DNA from: Syngnathus acus
Lineage: Eukaryota > Chordata > Actinopteri > Syngnathiformes > Syngnathidae
Direction: 5' to 3'
Assembly: GCF_901709675.1 (NCBI RefSeq)
Contig: NC_051098.1
Coordinates: forward strand, 15,185,464-15,249,463
DNA length: 64,000 bases
In this document: piece by piece, positions 49,122 to 61,700 of the stretch
Numbering within the stretch: the first letter of the stretch is position 1
Layout of the letters: each line of letters begins with the position of its first letter
Notes under the pieces: generated by a model
What the model was told of the DNA's origin: nothing
The model's database searches: none
Seen by the model: only the letters and a program-made list of their open reading frames with translations
Translations under genes and position numbers: made by a program

Positions 49122-49181
49122 CTGCCAGGCCACTGCTCCAGCCATCTGTCATCGCTCGCCCACAGGAGCGTTCTGAAGTGA
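49122..49181 (+). CDS. mfsd1: Candidate mfsd1 alternative terminal exon 17
   Basis: A strong acceptor (CTTTCCTCTCTGCTCTCAG) opens an exon in the phase required by 48347. It reads LPGHCSSHLSSLAHRSVLK and then TGA at 49179-49181. With the exon at 48242 the protein would be 526 residues with a cytosolic tail 54 residues longer. The combination of polypyrimidine tract, correct phase and stop supports it; expression is unknown. Confidence 0.55.
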   Translation: MPGHCSSHLSSLAHRSVLK

Positions 49182-51020
49182 TGCCCTTCATTCGGCCGTC
49201 TGCATTCCTCTGGCACTTTGGTCACGTGACTCCGCACTAGTATGCGATGACAATAAGAAATGGGAGGAAGAGCGAGAGAGAGCGTGTTTACCGCCCTTCT
49301 GAACTCGTAGACATCACGTTCGTACCTTGAAGCCGCTTTCAACCTTCACACGGGTGATTGTTATTCCGACAGGGTGGACAGGTATCGTCTTTCTTTCCCT
49401 TGTTTGGTTTCAATTAATTGGGACAAAGAGCACGGGTGGTGGGTGTTTTTTTTTTCTTTTTTAATTCTTTTTATCACACACAGAACACAAGGTGGATTTA
49501 GAACAACAGAAAGGCACCGACTCCTTCATCTTCCAATTTTGTTTATTTATTTGAATTAAGAGCCTTGTGAAGTGTCCGCATGCTTCGGGCTACTCAGCAC
49601 ATTCACCACTTTCACATTCCCCCTGCAGTGGTTTTATAGAATGCGTTAAATTACTTATTTAAATAGGATGAATCAGACTTGTTGAATATTAACTAATGCC
49701 TATAAAATAAAGAGTTATTAAAACCAAGGGGGAAAAAAAAAAACTTGTTAACAGTCTGGACTTTAGAGTTATTCTTGCACTCATCACAAATGGGGGTACA
49801 GGAGGAATCAATTGCTCCCCTTAAGGGGTGATCTACACTAATGTAACGCTCAAGATTAAGTATTGGACACTAAAGCCACATTTGCACGGAAAGTTTAAGT
49901 CAACTTTTAGTTTGTGATACTTCTTAAGAGTTTCCTGTGGACGATTGAGTGTCCCCAAAGTTCCTGCAGTGGACACGCCTTTAAAAGTGTAGTTTTAAGG
50001 TCATCAAAGCGACGGGATCGCTTTGCTGTGATTGTTGCTGAATCAGAGCAAAATAAAATCGTTAGAGGTGGAAGGATTATTTGATTTATTTTTTTAAAGA
50101 TCATTAATTCTAGGACAGTTTTACAAATAACATTTTTTCCCCTCTGAATGCAATTCCTCAAAACAAATTGGATTGGAAGGATTACAAAGGCAAAATAAGG
50201 AGCAATTAACTTTTCTGTGAAATTTTCCCCACATTTTTCCTTACAGGTAACCTATAATGAAGCTTTATCAGCGGTTTTTGAAGGTTTTTGTATTTTTTAT
50301 TTGGTTGTTTTGTTGGCCCTGAGGTATTCTTGCACACACACACGCACACTCACACAAGGAAAAAAGGTGAGGTCAAAGCTCTTAAAGTATTTTCCGTGCC
50401 CACAATAATATGTCCCCAAATTACCTCAAATGACAGAGTGAACGCACACACACGCACAAAAGTTAATGCAATAGTTCTCATGGGGGCTTGGTGGGTTAAT
50501 TGTCTCGAGTCAAATGCATTTACGCCGTAATTGTGTGAAAAATCTCTGAAGTTGAGACTTGAGTTCACCGAGCATTTAAAGTAGAGGTACTCAAATCTAA
50601 ATCTTAAAGGAACAGTACTTTTTTTTTCCAAAGGTCAGATGCAATAATACACAAATATTCCATTTGCATTTGGTTTATTTTTTTTAATGTGTAATGTACA
50701 CACTTAGCAGCAATACACATAAACACAACAAGGTGAGTTTTGCTTTCTTAACATCTCAGATGTCTTATTTTATTTGCACATATGGCAACTGTAAGAACTG
50801 TTTTAACTATTCACAATTGAGATTCAGGAATCTTTTTTTACTATAGTGGGGACTTGTTGCGGAATGTCCTCTTAATTCCTTTTAGTGAGTTTTTGGATAA
50901 ATGTGTTGCTGGCTCTACTGACACTGATGTCTTTCTCATAGGGGGGGAAATGCATCTGGCACCTTTTTGGTGCATTTCCAAAGCATGCGCTTCCAGCGTG
51001 CACACGAATGCATGCGGTGA
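49182..51020. other. Intergenic between mfsd1 and iqcj-schip1
   Basis: No further exon was recognised. It holds T and A runs and a short CA/CGCA tract near 50333-50355. AT content is high until the GC-rich promoter region begins near 50980. Confidence 0.55.
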
Positions 51021-51027
51021 CACGCTG

Positions 51028-51035
51028 TATAAAAA
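51028..51035 (+). promoter_or_regulatory. Possible iqcj-schip1 TATA box
   Basis: TATAAAAA sits in CpG-rich sequence (ACGCGCGCAC follows), with CATTGGCTG, an inverted CCAAT, at about 51057. Initiation would then fall near 51055-51065, ahead of the first splice donor at 51268. Confidence 0.45.
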
Positions 51036-51059
51036 CGCGCGCACACTCTCAGCATCCCA

Positions 51060-51267
51060 TTGGCTGCGAGGGTTGCCCCCCCTCCCGCACCCCACCAACC
51101 GAGCCCAAGCACCCACCCCCGTCCAAACCAAGTCAGGTCATCTCTCCGGCTGCTCCCCTCTCAAAGTGTCCACTTGATCCGTGACTGGCTGCGGAAAGAA
51201 GGGGAAAGCGCTCGCCAGAGAAAGCCAAAGAGAGGGACAGCGCCATGCTGAGGAACTCCACGCACAG
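51060..51267 (+). other. iqcj-schip1: Possible iqcj-schip1 5' untranslated exon with upstream ATG
   Basis: Ends CGCACAG|GTTGGT. The ATG at 51245 opens a short frame that meets a stop soon after either splicing or readthrough, so it is an upstream ORF and not the start of the protein. The exon's 5' limit is inferred from the TATA box. Confidence 0.4.
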
Positions 51268-51352
51268 GTTGGTGTCACTCCACCGCCGCCGCCGATTCCT
51301 CTCTGCATCTGCGCGGGGAAAGCGCTAACTTGAGCGGTGTCCTTGCAGAGGT

Positions 51353-54300
51353 ATGCATCCGGGAGAGGAGGCGAGGATGCGAGGCGGGAGTAGCGTGGCG
51401 CGGGAGAGGAGACACCTTGCCCTGCGCATCAACAACCAGGTGAGATTTTTTTTTTTTTTTCTTCTCTTTTGAAGCAGCAGTCTTAGCGTGGGTTGGATTC
51501 ATGCAACAGAAAAATGTTTGTGTGGGTGGATCTTCTCCTCTTCCTCCTCACACTGTCTCCCACTCTCTCTCTCTCTCTCTCTGAGTGGCACAAGCAATGA
51601 TGTAATCCACTTTCTGGGCTTTTAATGGGAGCAGGAAGTTGATCAGACGACGCGGAGGCTCATTGATTAGAATAAAAAGCGGCAGTAGATAGAAGAAGTA
51701 GAGTGGAGCCATTTGCACAACATTATCAGGCTCTCTCCAAGCCAACATACAACTTTAATTGCGGAGGATTTCGCCTCGCTATAGTTCAAATGGACGGATT
51801 CAATTTGCTTTTTATCTCTATAGGCTCGAAGACACTTTTTTCTTTTTTTAAATTCAATTGCCATGGCAACACCTTTAATCCTATTAAAGGTCTTCAGACA
51901 GATTGTGTCTTTTTACATTACGAGCATACGACGCTGTTTTTAAAGTGGGCCGAGGGGAGCAATCTTCCCTTCAAGACACCTGATAGTTTATTTTTTTATA
52001 TATATTGTCGGGTATACTACGCTGTTCCTCAAGTAGGTTGGAATTGTAGAAGTGTCTATATTAAACTGAGAATGAAATTTGGCCCAAGAAAATTGCAAAA
52101 TATTGACATCGGAGCACAATTTGTAACTATTTATAGTATCACAATTGGAAAAAAAGGATAGCTGTCATCCATTTATATTTTTTTATATTTTATATTATAT
52201 CATTTTTTTCATTTTGAACGTTTTTTTAAGGAACATATTTTGCTGCAAAAATCTGCTACACGCTTCGTAGTTATCCTTGAAATGAAATAATGAAAAAAAT
52301 AATTTAGTTCAGTTTTACTTATTTTCTGAGAAAAAAAAAAGGTCAAACTTTTGGAAAGGTGACAATTTTTAGTATACTCTACAAGTCAGTCATCTTCTCC
52401 CTGCAAGCGTCGAAGTTCACCTGCTAGCAACGAGCTGCTGAATATTTCATGCCCGTGATGTAGTCTTGCGCATTATTGGCGGCTGAGCACATTGAGCTTT
52501 GCGAGCATCGCCAACGCTGTTCCATCACAGCTTTTCCAACTCGCACGTCAATATCGGCGCACACGGACACCGCTCACTGCTTAAACCTTTTTTTCTTCTT
52601 CTTTTCCGTTCTGCTCCAATCCATTTCCACTCCACCTCACAGTAGTTTCATTATGCCCAAAAATGACATTTCTCCAAAATTGAGGCAGCTTATCTCCTCG
52701 AGAGTTCACCTCCGTGGAGGACACTTACCCCCCCCCTCGGAGAAAGCACTGTAAGCGCTAATCGACGTGTGAAATATGAGTGAGGATATAGAAATGCAGT
52801 TTATTGGACAAAGAGGCCGGTCCACTTGCTGGTGTCTGTGGGAGTGATTCAGGTTCATCACTCAGGCGTCCCCCCCCTCCCCGAGAGACACGTTCATCTG
52901 TCCAGCTATTACCCCATAATCAATGGGACAGCACTGTTTTTACAGCCAACGGGTTTAAGCAGCACACCGCAGGGAGGGGGCGGCGGCCATCTTTTTTTTC
53001 TTCCCTTAATGGGGTTAGGCATGAAATACACAGTGCAGGTGGCATTGTTGACGCAGCACTTGTAGCCGGAATGATGAAGTCATCCATCACCATCCGGCAT
53101 GAGGTGGCTCTTGATCCGAGCATCCCGGCATGCAACAGTCTTAATCAGAACATCTGCTGGCAACACAGATGCTGTGGATCCAAGTAGGGGGGGTGTCGTT
53201 TTTCGCAATTGCTTGATCTGTCCACACCAAAAATCATATTTTCACATCATCAGAAGATCTATTATTTTGGCTCTCTGTGACAATCAAAAGTTTCATGAAC
53301 CTGATGAAACCCTCGAGGTACGTTTTCTAAGCGCAATGTAACTTGCTAACATCCACGCTAATGTTAGCAGCTAACTAGCCAAATAGCTTATCGGGACAGC
53401 TGTGCCTTTTCCTGAGAAATTGAATCAGCCTCAACCAGCTTCCTTTCCAGATGCTCGTGAGTCACCGTCTGCTGCCATGAAAAGTAACTTCTGGCTTGCA
53501 AATTTTCAATTTCACTTGCCCGCTAGCCAGAATACCATTTGGCCATAGCTTAGCCGGTGACATCATGTTTGACCCCTATTTGCATCAAGGACAAGTACAG
53601 TGGCAGATTGGAGGCAAAAGCAAGGCTTAAAAAGTGAAACAATGCCAATCATGAAAATATTTTCATGAAGAATGTAACGACTCGACTAATTTCGGCCGCC
53701 CTATTACAAATATATATAATATTCAGTTTACCGTAAAAAGAAGAATAGTACCATGCTCAAGTTCCCGACCTCCCTGCTGATGAGCTAGGAATCTATTCCT
53801 CACTTTTAGTGTTAGTCTATATTCCCGGGGATCTTAAAGAATATTTGAACTCTTGTATTCGATTTCATTAGTCGTGCCTATGAATGAGGTCGCTTCCGTG
53901 GCTTCGTGTAGCAGCCATTGACTGTTTGCCATGTTTGTAGTCATTTCTCTGCCATTACCATGCCTGGCGGGGTGAAAGGATCGTCTCAATGAGGGAGCTT
54001 GCGCTTTGATCACTGAAGGAAAAAAAAAACCTTCCCATGACAGAAGCGAGTGTAGTTGTGTGTGTGTGCGATCAGGCTCTCACCCCCCCCCCCCCCCTCC
54101 CTCACCGTATGTTAGCCAGAGCCTCTCTCTACCGGTAAATCGTAGCAGAGGGAATAGTCTCAAGTGCTCCATTTTGCATTTTGATACGCCGTGTGATCAT
54201 GTTCTGGCTCTCCTCGCCTCGCGGATGTCTCTTTCTTCTTCTACTGGTCCTTACCTTGCATTAGATATGTGACCCCCCCCCACCCCATCCTCATGCTCTT

Positions 54301-57042
54301 TTGAAATATTTCTACCTGTTTGCATGACTGCTTTTAAAGCACCACTTGCACTGCATCATAGAGAATTCTGATATTTTCAACTTTCATTTAATTGCATTTA
54401 TTTCGTAGGGATTAATTGAGAAGAACTTTTAGTTGGGATCAAATTTAACCAGTGCGTAAATGTTGGTGTATCCTAAAAAAAAAAATCCTCACATATTGAG
54501 ACCATGTCGCCATTTAAATGTAATAAAAGAAGCCACTTTGTTCAGCCATAATCAGTCATCTTTGTCTACTCCCACAGCGGCGCAGCCCTCCCTCTTGCAG
54601 ATCGGTGTTGATACAGATTGATGCAAAAGGCAGATAAAAATATGTACAAGATTGTATTACTCCACACTTGACTGGTGTGCAGGCGTTCCGCAGACCCAAC
54701 TTTTTATTTCCCAGCAATTAAAAAGTCGATTTTTGGTAATATGTACCTTTTAAATGAAATTGATTCACGCTAATTCCGAGCTAATGTGCGTCTCGACCGC
54801 CGCGGCTTCTCTTCATCAGTCACTTCCTCGTGTATCCAGCTGCAGCTCAGCAGACATTAGACCGATGCAGATGTTTCACGCTGCCAGTCCAATCCCGGGA
54901 GATTGATGCGTGTGTTGAATGTGGCGTGTGTCACCATTAATTCACGTGCATGGTTGCCGAAGATTATGTGCATGTATTTGAAGCACTCCAACAAATGATT
55001 TTTAGCAACGCCTCCGCTAATTTTTCATCAGCAAATGACTCTCCGCGTCGCACAGCGTATCGACCGGCCTTTTATTTAGACTTTGAAAATAATGCTGTTG
55101 TTGACGCGCACGGCCAGCAGGGGAGCGTGGGCGTTCGTATCGACATTTCATGCAACCGTGCTATCGATTTTGAACTTCCCGTCACCAGCCGCAGCCGCTC
55201 AAGCCCCAACTTTGAAGTGTTTTTCACCGTCTGAGGTGACCCCCCGCGCTTTACGGATGGTTGTAAACAAGCAGATGCCGCGGGACAATAACGAAGGCAT
55301 CTGCAAAATAAGACGGGCGACTCGGCAATCCGATGTAACTTTTAATATACGATAGTTCACTTTTGAAATATAGCCGTCGGAATTAAAAATTCCATTATCT
55401 TGTCATGAAGATGTAGTAGTGGCACGCTGAATTGGTAATGGATGGTGTTAGATGAGATAAATCCATATTCAGATGAAAAGAAAAGCCAACTTTTGGGCAA
55501 TTTATCAAAAACGCCAATGTTTAATTGAACATCTGGCGAGAGAGAGCACTTAGTTTTTTTTTTTATTAATGTAGCTTTGAGCTAAATGCTTTTTTTATTA
55601 ATAGAATTTTTCTTTTTGTTGTTGTTTTCAACAGTTGCCATTGCAGATGTTCACGCACACACAGTTATGCATAATCATCCACCAAACAGCACTCTGCGTT
55701 ATTTACATTGGTGTGAACAGATCGACAAATACAGCCTTGTGACCAATAAACAGCTTTGAGAGAGACATGGTAAACTAAAATGGCTCTCATTAGAGCGCGG
55801 ACCTCTTGCCAAGGGCTGAAAAATTCTCATTTGGATCAGCACCAAAGCCTTTCATAAACGGCCAACTCAACTCAGTGGCTCCTTTGTCATGTCTGATTTG
55901 TTTTTTGTTTTTTTAAAATACATGTATCTTTTTTTCTTTTCTCCGGGCAGGACGAAGTAAAGCGATATCATCGCTACTGCAATCACAGCGGAGGAGGGCA
56001 AACGACTCCCAAGATGGAGAGGTAAATTTACACATACATTATTGATGCATATTCATAATCAACTGAGATTAAAGACCGAATGTGTAACCTCTTCATTAAA
56101 TTAAATTTTAATTAGCTTTCCTAGAAAAACCCTTTTAAAACCTAAATGAAAAATCCATAGCTAATAAAACCTTGACCCTAGTGTGTTTCCCATTTTTGCT
56201 CATCTTCAGCTTCCCCCAGAGGAGCGAGGTGGAGGCAGACAACAGGCCTCATCGCCGCGGGCAACAGCAGCCCCACCTGGAAATCAAAGCTATTGTGTAA
56301 GTCTCATCCATGTGGTTGTGGTGAATTTCCAGAAGCCCGTTCTCATCATTATTTTCTCATTTGGTCACTTTCACCTTGCACATGAACGGTGGGGTGTGCT
56401 CATTGACTCCCAGCTGCTGTGCGGATTTAGTCGGAGGAGGAGGGGGGGGGGCACGCTGCCACGTCGCCGTTTTGCTAGGTGGAACGGGGCAAAATGACTC
56501 TGGCCTCCGGCTTTGCCTACCATGAAAGCAGAGATTAGAAAGGGGAAAGCCATTGTTCCTGCGTAGAGTTAATATGATTGCGGCGCAGAGGGCCGAGACC
56601 GACTTCCAGGGAAAGCGGCGGCTCAAGAGGGAATGGACACGAGAGGAAAAGTGAAGAAATTGGGCTTGGAGGGAAGGAAAGGGCAAAGGTATCGCTTTGG
56701 GGAGCTTGGATTTCTGCTTCTTGATTCAATTTGTACCATTTCCTTCAGCTGTCTTTCTGCTCCAGCTGAGGTGAATGTGTTTCTCCGTCGGGTAATTGAT
56801 GCGACACCCCGCGGCGGACCTCGGTGTCGGGGCCACTCGGGGGATGAAAGAAAAGTGGAGAGTGAGGGGAACTCTCTCGGAGGTGTGGAGCCTGATGAGT
56901 GGGGAGAGGTCAGGATGGGCTGAACACATTCCACAGGCAGAAAATAGATTAGGTTAATAAAAAAAAAAAGAAAGAAATGGACACGCAAGGAAGGGACATC
57001 ATCCGTGCAAGCCATAAAGGAGTACAAAAAAATATACGTATA

Positions 57043-57084
<42 letters not shown>

Positions 57085-57359
57085 TTGATCTGATATAATT
57101 TAATAAATATATACAAATAAATATATATATAAATATATATATATATATAATATATATAAATAATTTAGATGGATGGATGGATATCTATCTATCTATAATT
57201 CTATCATTTATTTCCTCAATACTCAAACTTTCTCCACTTTCCAGCATCCAGCGCGCATGGCGTGCCAGCGTGTCTCGTCGAGGGAGCTGGCAGGAACATG
57301 ACAAGAACGGAAGCGGCCAGAGTCCCGACGACACCGTCACGACCACCGACCTTTTCCCG
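51353..57359 (+). CDS. iqcj-schip1: IQCJ-SCHIP1 N-terminal exons (partial gene)
   Basis: Scaffold protein of axon initial segments and nodes; in human the readthrough gene joins the calmodulin-binding IQCJ part to SCHIP1, an ankyrin- and merlin-linked protein. Exons 51353-51439, 55951-56021, 56210-56296 and 57245-57359 are GT-AG and phase-consistent and give the first 120 residues; the rest lies past the right edge. The diagnostic part is the junction of exons 3 and 4, HLEIKAIV|IQRAWRASVSRR, which matches the human IQ motif context LESKVKIIQRAWREYLQRQ. Upstream of it only scattered residues agree with human IQCJ (for example E-AdN), so the N terminus is diverged and the start at 51353 is inferred from frame. 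MFSD1 is its neighbour in human as well. Whether the transcript reaches SCHIP1 exons cannot be seen here. Confidence 0.72.
51440..55950. other. iqcj-schip1 intron 1
   Basis: A 4.5-kb intron. It contains a (CT)n tract at 51563-51583 and a C run near 54083. No exon or gene was recognised on either strand. Confidence 0.6.
51563..51583. repeat. (CT)n microsatellite
   Basis: Pure CT run of about ten units. Confidence 0.9.
57032..57200. repeat. (TA)n plus GGAT/CTAT simple repeats
   Basis: Two TA runs separated by AT-rich sequence, then GGAT units passing into CTAT units. It ends 45 bp before the IQ-motif exon, so the acceptor region of that intron is very AT-rich. Confidence 0.9.
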
Positions 57360-58458
57360 GTAAGAAAAAGACAAATGTTGTGTCGGGAGTCTTATCTGCT
57401 GTGGCGAATGGATCGACTAATGAAGGAGAGAGGGAGGGAGGAGGGGTGTTTACCTTCAGTGTCATCTGTAGCGGCACGAGGGTCACGGCGGCATAGGCGG
57501 ATCGGGGCGCCAGCTGGCTTGCCGCCCAGATCCTTAATTAGCCCTTAATTAGGTAAATTTTCAAAGCTGGTTGATTGATTAATGAAGTGTCTTTGGCCGT
57601 GTCCTCCCCTGTCTACACCTCCCCTCCATCCCCCTCCCTCCCTCCTCACCTCTTCCCGAGGGAGACTGGGTAGAAATTAAACAGTGCTCACAGGGCATGG
57701 CATCCAAACAAAAGACAGAGGTGGTGAAGATAAACAGTCGCAAGAAAAGCTGAGACAAATGCAAACAAAAGATGCCTGTACATTGAAACGAACAAAAACA
57801 AAACCACACACGGTGTGCTTGCTGCCTTTTGTGCACAGCGCCAGTCATGCATTTAGTGCAAGCCCCTTTGCAGAGCCAGAAAAATATGATGTCATGTCTG
57901 CATTCTCACTAGTGTGTGTGTGTAGCCACTAAAAAAAAAAAAAAAAAATCCCTTAACAAACAGATGGACCGGTCTCCTGTTGCGTGTGTGTCTACACATT
58001 TGTTTTGAGCTTGTTTGTTCTGCTTGAAGGACTTTGTTGTTCATTAGCGCAGCTGCAAATGGCTTCTTAACTTACAAAGTTGCTGTAACATAAAAAAACT
58101 TAAATGACACACACACTCACGTACACACATACCTCTGCAGCCAACAAAATGCCCCCCCCCCCAAAATATGCCCCAGTTATTGAACCATGAACATATTTAT
58201 TATTCCATTCAGACATACATGTAGGACTTGAGTAGAAATCCACAATAACTTCTGGAAAAATGTGTATCAGGGCTATTTTAATACTCAAACTGGGACACAG
58301 ATTCACCCACACAAAAAAGCTCTTTTCAGGGAAGTAGTGCAGGTGTTATTTTTTTTTCTTACACTACTATATTCCACCTCATAAATGAAGGTTTTGCTCA
58401 CAATGTTATGCTGAATGAAATTTTACAGGTATCGGTACTCAGTATCGTGACCACTCAA

Positions 58459-58768
58459 CAGGGTTGTGAAAGTCATTTTTGTCACGGGCTGCATTGTAAT
58501 AATATTTTCCCACGGAGGGCCATTATGACTGTCAACGTCTTCTATATACATACAATATAGGCTACTTAACAAATTGATGAATAACTAGTTTTGAAATCAG
58601 AGACGAGTAAAAACTGGAGTTCAAAAAGATGAATGATCATAAAAAAAAATTGCTAGCAATACCTCTTTTTAAAAAATGAAGACAATTTGCAAAATGTATC
58701 TTTGCGGGCCACATAAAATGATGTGGCGGGCCGTATCTGGCCCCCGGGCCTTGAGTTCGACACCTATG
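58459..58768. mobile_element. hAT-like non-autonomous element (eroded)
   Basis: Starts CAGGGTTGTGAAAGTC and ends GGGCCTTGAGTTCGACACCT followed by ATG, with the interior phrases CGGGCTGCATTG, GCGGGCCACATAAAATGATG and GGCGGGCCGTATCTGGCCCC. This 'GGGCC...GACACC' ending is characteristic of hAT-derived repeats. No clear 8-bp target duplication. Confidence 0.6.
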
Positions 58769-61700
58769 GACTATGATTCCTGCCGGTCTGTAAGGGGAGG
58801 GGGAGGGGGCGAGCTAGTGTGCAGGGTTCAAACATGCTTGATGCATATTTCATGAACCTCAGCCATTGAACACCGAGCGACACGCCCGCACGTTTTTTTT
58901 TTTGCCCTTTGCTTTCCATCTCCAAACAAGAATTAAAGCTTTGTTTGTCAACTTAGCCACTTCTCTCGCGTGTATTCCGACCCGCTGTAAACTATTACCT
59001 TTACACAGAGGCGATGAGTCCAACATGCCCCGCTCTCGGCCTTCCGATAGTAAATCAATAGAGCTGACATTTTGAACACCCCGCTTCCCCCCCTCCCCTT
59101 TTTTTTTTTCTCCACCTGCGGGGGTTGAGTGCTCCTAACTCGTTGCTCTCCTGCAAGGGGTGTGTACCAACGCAGCCTTTAATAGACACGGCGTGTCAGC
59201 TCCCGGCAAATCAACACTATGACATTTGGACGTTTTACGACAGGGGACGCTTGTGTCGAAAATGACAAATTGCGGATTGTACAGGATGCTTCCGGGGAGA
59301 GCGCTTTCCAGTTTTATGTGAATGGGGAAAGATCTGCAGAGGCGGGACAGTTGGATGTAGCGTTGCCGTCGGTGATTATAAAGCAGCTTGTTTTGCATCT
59401 AACGACCGCAGCGTTTTCAATCTGACACTGAGCAGTGTTCCGGAACAATTTAGTCCGCAATTACTCCAGCCCAACTGTTTTGGTGAATATTAGAGGCAGT
59501 TCTGAATCTGTTTTCAGTAAAGCCTCAGTAAGGCAATTGAGCTTTTTTTTTTTCTTTTTCATGAACACCATTGTTTTTATTTTAAACAAAATATTGAATA
59601 GTTGGTCCATGTACCACATTAAGTTCAAATAAATTCATCCATTTTCTCTGAACCGGAGCCTACCTCCACCGACTTTAGCCAAGATTGAACGGGCCGCCAG
59701 ACAGTCGCAGTCCGTTGGTTTCATTGATTGTAATGATCGCCGCTTTGTTGCCGATGTAGCGCCCAACGCGCCATTGCCCAGGAAGTAATAACACTTCTAC
59801 TCCTCTGCTAATATTCGGCAAGATGGGAAATAGCGAACAAACGGGTTTGTGCGTCCATGGGCGTGTTTGCGTTGCGGACATTGATCGGCTCCCGGCCATG
59901 CGGCGATTTTTTTTTTTGACATTCCTGTAGCAGAGAAAGTGTTAGTGTAAGCATCCCTGCATCCTTACGCTGGAGATCATTCTCTCATCTCTCACAGCCC
60001 CGCACTCTCACAAAGGCAAGTGACGGCTTCATCCATACCTTCACCCCCCCCAAAAAAAAAACCCACACACACACATGGAGATGGGCGCACACACACACAG
60101 CAGTCCCTCGTTTCAGCAGACAGATGCTAACAGATGACTTGCTTTATTGGTGTCACTCGGTGACTCATTTGAAATAAATTTATATACCTCTGCTCCAGAG
60201 TTGACATCGATCGGGTTTAACTCATTTAATAGCCGTGCCATTTGCCTATTAGCTTATTTACTGTCAAAACTCATCCCGGCCGGCTTCCTGGGCGGCGGCA
60301 ACATTTGTATCGGTTATGGCAGAAAATGTAATTGCTCGTGCAAAATATGAACTGGATGCCATCCGAGTACGTCGTCAACCGCGCCGCTTTTTATTATTTT
60401 TATTTCACGTTTTATTTGAGACACACTTACATTAAAGACGGAGATATTTAATCCGTGTTTATTAGGGTTTTAAGCCCGTTACACATAATAGAATCCGGGT
60501 TGTAAATCAGCATAATGTGGGAAGGTTGTAATGCTTTTGATTTTTATCTTTCAATAACTGGGCTCGAACAGGATGTGACTAATTACCAAACTCTCCGAGC
60601 GCATCTTTGCAATGTTCCTCTGTAAAATAAATAGAGGGAGACGTTAATGGCGACCCTCCGTTTGGACATTAGCGATGCCAGGAACAATATCGATTCAACA
60701 AATATGGAAGTCCATTAGGTCTTATATGTATTTAATGTTTAATCTGTCATTTTTTGTGTGCACGCCCCACCCCCTGGCTCCATTATCACTATTATTCTTT
60801 TTTAATCAAACCTCATATTTTACAATACAATAACTTGACGGCCGGCTTCCACACAGACGTAAAAACCATTCGGTGACGCTCAAGCAAAAGCCATCGATTT
60901 TGTAAAAAACCCATCGGGAAGATTTCTCGGGGATTCATCACGGCCGGACAGTGTGGCGGAGGAAAGATGAGAGCGTGCTGATGACTCCGGGACGTGTGGC
61001 GGGAACGATGGATGGCTGATGAGCTGTAAAAGGGAGGGAGGGGGGGGGGGGAGAACATGGAGTGGATTCTGGAGTGATGATCGCTCTGCATTAAAGTCGC
61101 CGTGAGATTACGTTTGTGAGTGTTCTAGGTATATGTGTCACTCTGTCTCCAGTCCAACCCACGCCAAATCTTGACTAATGTGTGTGGATACGGAAAATAC
61201 ACACCCTTCCAAAAAATGGGACGATTTAGTGTCTTCCATAAACCTAACGTTCATTTCTTTGGTCGTGTGGGGAGCAGACGGGCCGAATCGAGAGTCCTCT
61301 AAATCGGGTAATCGGAAGCTGAGATACCAATAGCGATTCAAGCTTTAACGTAGATTAGAACTTAAGAGTGTTAAAAAAATGGACATGTTGGTGAGAACGT
61401 TCCTCAGCAGGCTTCATTGTCGTCTTGATGTTTATCTTTCCGACTCAGCCTTTTCTTCCCTTGATCACCTCAACAACCCAAAGCATTCCTTCTTCGGGAA
61501 ATATGAGCTGTCCAGCTATTAAGCTAGTGGACTGTGGTTGAGTGAGAGCGTTTAGGTCCTCCAGAGGATGCAATTCTGCAACTTTGGAGTTATGAGACCC
61601 TTTTTTTTAAAGTTGGAAATGCAGGCAGTGATTAAGTGGCATGATTTTGCGGCTTCTGTTATATTTTCTTCCCGTTCCACTTTGTACCCCTCTTTAGCTC

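Noticed and set aside
54083-54098. C run as a possible i-motif or regulatory switch
   Set aside because: Many homopolymer C/G runs of 7-14 bases occur through the window; nothing distinguishes this one.
54950-55234. 94-codon plus-strand frame in iqcj-schip1 intron 1
   Set aside because: Reads smoothly, but lacks splice sites in a fitting phase and resembles nothing I know; it could equally be a conserved non-coding element.
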